Part shown: positions 5,943 through 6,919 of the stretch, piece by piece
Position numbering within the stretch: the stretch's first letter is position 1
How the letters are laid out: each line of letters begins with the position of its first letter
Assembly (NCBI GenBank): GCA_017984655.1
Contig: JAGNZB010000065.1
Span: 1 to 6,919, forward strand
Reading direction: 5' to 3'
DNA from: Candidatus Altimarinota bacterium
GTDB lineage: Bacteria > Patescibacteriota > Gracilibacteria > RBG-16-42-10
DNA: 6,919 bases
Translations under genes and position numbers: made by a program
Notes under the pieces: generated by a model
What the model saw: the letters and a program-made list of their open reading frames with translations, nothing else
What the model was told of the DNA's origin: nothing
Database searches by the model: none

Positions 5943-5970
5943 GAAAGCAGCCTATCATGGTTCGTAAGAC

Positions 5971-5976
5971 TGTCAA
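5971..5976 (-). promoter_or_regulatory. Possible -35 box upstream of the HIT gene
   Basis: The minus strand has a perfect TTGACA about 47 bases before the ATG at 5924. No convincing -10 hexamer lies 16-18 bases downstream (best is TAGGCT at 16), so this is a weak suggestion. It lies outside the inverted-repeat segment. The remainder of the 5925-6075 gap shows no gene and no clear terminator. Confidence 0.25.
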
Positions 5977-6075
5977 TCCTGTGCCAACAGGTGAACTATG
6001 ATTCTCGATACGGGCTTGGATTTTTATTGGCATGGCCAAGCTGCGCTGCCTATTCGAAGCAACTAGCATAGTGAC

Positions 6076-6432
6076 CTATCCTTGCTCTTGTACTCGAAAC
6101 AGCACAATTTTTCTCACCAGGTCGTAGGGAATGGGCTCGGTCAAAGGGAACTGGACTGAGCCTTTGCCTTGTTTGTAGGGAGCGAGTTCTTTTTTGAAAG
6201 CGGTCATGCCGCTGGGGATGGGATAAAAACCAATGTGATGTTCATATCCTGCAAAGTGAACGAGGTTCTTACCATTAAGCTTGAAGGTGGGCATCATGTA
6301 GGCAATTGCTTCGACCGCCTGGGGTACAGCAGCGTGAATTGTCTTCCGCATCATCTGCAAAAGCTGCTGAACAGGGGCAGGAAAACTCTGGATATAGTCA
6401 TCAATGTTGGTGAACTTGGTAGTTGCTTTCAT
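6076..6432 (-). CDS. DUF1801 family protein (YdhG-like)
   Basis: This 118-residue protein matches the DUF1801 fold along its whole length: TNIDDYIQSFPAPVQQLL at 8-25, IHAAVPQAVEAIAYMMPTFKLNGK (about 32-55), LVHFAGYEHHIGFYPIPSGMTAFKKEL at 57-83, and KGSVQFPLTEPIPYDLVRKIV near the end. These domains are small, cytoplasmic and of uncertain function; a lipid-like or iron-sulphur-related carrier role has been suggested for relatives but nothing here shows it. I chose ATG 6432 because homology begins there; the TTG at 6465 would add eleven residues with no family resemblance. No clear ribosome binding site precedes either. The gene ends at TAG 6078-6076 and lies 38 bases after the stop of the PhnB-like gene on the same strand, so the two may be co-transcribed. 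Family call is firm. Confidence 0.88.
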   Translation of the reverse strand: MKATTKFTNIDDYIQSFPAPVQQLLQMMRKTIHAAVPQAVEAIAYMMPTFKLNGKNLVHFAGYEHHIGFYPIPSGMTAFKKELAPYKQGKGSVQFPLTEPIPYDLVRKIVLFRVQEQG

Positions 6433-6470
6433 AAGATAAAGAGACAAAGGAAATATTTCTGACAAAACAT

Positions 6471-6919
6471 TTATGCTTTGCCTTCATAAACTTGCTTGAG
6501 CTTTGCTAGATCGAATTTTTTCATTTGTAAGAAAGCATTGGTAACCCGTTCTACTTGTGCCTGATCAGTACTTTTCAGCATCTCTTGTAGTAGTGCTGGT
6601 GCTACTTGCCATGAAATACCAAATTGATCCTTGAGCCAGCCACATTGTTGGGCTTTGGGATCACCACCTTGATTGAGCTTGTCCCAATAGTAGTCAATCT
6701 CTTCTTGTGTCTGACACATGATCATCAGCGAAATGGCCTCATTGAAACTAAACTGGTGCTGATAGGCACTATCCATAGCAGCAAATACTTGCGCCTTGAG
6801 CGTAAACTGAGCATGGCGCACAGCCCCTTCCTGGTCAGGTTTTTCATTGGCCCCATAACGATCAATGTCACTGATACCAGTACCATGAAAAATTGCAGTA
6901 TAAAACTGCATCGCATCCT
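6471..6919 (-). CDS. VOC-superfamily, PhnB-like protein (3-demethylubiquinone methyltransferase-like domain), 5' end outside window
   Basis: The C-terminal 148 or so residues are visible. They include FYTAIF near the edge, FSFNEAISLMIMCQTQEEIDYYWDKL, GGDPKAQQCGWLKDQFGISWQVAP and FLQMKKFDLAKL, the standard run of blocks in PhnB/YjdN-type proteins of the glyoxalase/bleomycin-resistance (VOC) fold. The frame is open to the window edge, with GAT GCG before the internal ATG at 6911. Family members have about 10-17 residues before this block (metal-ligand region included), so ATG 6911 is probably internal and the true start lies just outside. Despite the family's old name, methyltransferase activity is not expected; the substrate is unknown. 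The stop at 6473-6471 is 38 bases from the start of the DUF1801 gene, which suggests a shared transcript. Confidence 0.88.
   Translation of the reverse strand, partial: DAMQFYTAIFHGTGISDIDRYGANEKPDQEGAVRHAQFTLKAQVFAAMDSAYQHQFSFNEAISLMIMCQTQEEIDYYWDKLNQGGDPKAQQCGWLKDQFGISWQVAPALLQEMLKSTDQAQVERVTNAFLQMKKFDLAKLKQVYEGKA

Noticed and set aside
6029..6050. GGCA...TGCC hairpin followed on the minus strand by AATAAAAAT, possible terminator after the DUF1801 gene.
   Set aside because: The stem is only four bases with weak inner pairing and there is no T run, so it is not a convincing terminator.
6433..6465. TTG-initiated extension of the DUF1801 protein.
   Set aside because: The additional eleven residues do not resemble the family; ATG 6432 begins where homology starts.
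216..6919. Possible TGA recoding (as glycine), known in some related phyla; no visible intact gene ends in TGA.
   Set aside because: All long frames run hundreds of codons with no in-frame TGA and glycine uses GGN, so TGA is not used as a sense codon. The lack of TGA stops among about seven genes is too small a sample, and the reconstructed end of the second cysteine-rich gene uses TGA.

Overview
The window (about 44% GC by eye, standard genetic code) looks like chromosomal DNA of an uncultivated bacterium of the Candidate Phyla Radiation (Patescibacteria). The main reason is a pair of long cysteine-rich proteins whose architecture I associate with paralogous families in those genomes. Very short gaps, weak or absent Shine-Dalgarno sequences, and scattered small repeats fit as well. 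The phylum is an inference; there is no marker gene here.

Layout. Bases 1-121 hold the last codons of a probable IS1595-type transposase. Next come a short AT-rich tandem repeat and the first cysteine-rich gene (216-1751, +). It ends tail-to-tail, with a 3-base overlap, against a uracil-DNA glycosylase-like gene (1748-2311, -). An insertion sequence of 1071 bp (2386-3456) follows, with 26-bp terminal inverted repeats (23 matches) and a 5-bp target duplication. Its IS256/MULE-type transposase with an N-terminal zinc ribbon is on the minus strand and is frameshifted in a run of eight A. The IS sits inside a dispersed palindromic repeat of the HPERSEGS-encoding type, which itself forms the 3' end of the second cysteine-rich gene (3391-5001, -). 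Removing the IS restores both the repeat and a different gene end.

Further right is a tandem-HIT-domain protein (5058-5924, or to 5942 from TTG, -). It fills almost exactly a segment bounded by 16-bp inverted repeats (15/16) and flanked by GAAAG direct repeats, so it looks like a one-gene mobile cassette. After 150 bases with no gene come a DUF1801 protein (6076-6432, -) and a VOC/PhnB-like protein cut by the window edge (6471-6919, -).

Working together. The two cysteine-rich proteins are diverged paralogues, both apparently without the terminal zinc-ribbon cysteines I recall in their relatives. Before the IS arrived, the second paralogue and the glycosylase gene would have been about 45 bp apart on the same strand and could have been co-transcribed. 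DUF1801 and PhnB-like genes are 38 bp apart on the same strand and may form a small transcription unit. No pathway clearly joins all the genes. The strongest theme is layered mobile DNA: an IS remnant, a palindromic repeat, an IS nested in that repeat, and a probable one-gene cassette.
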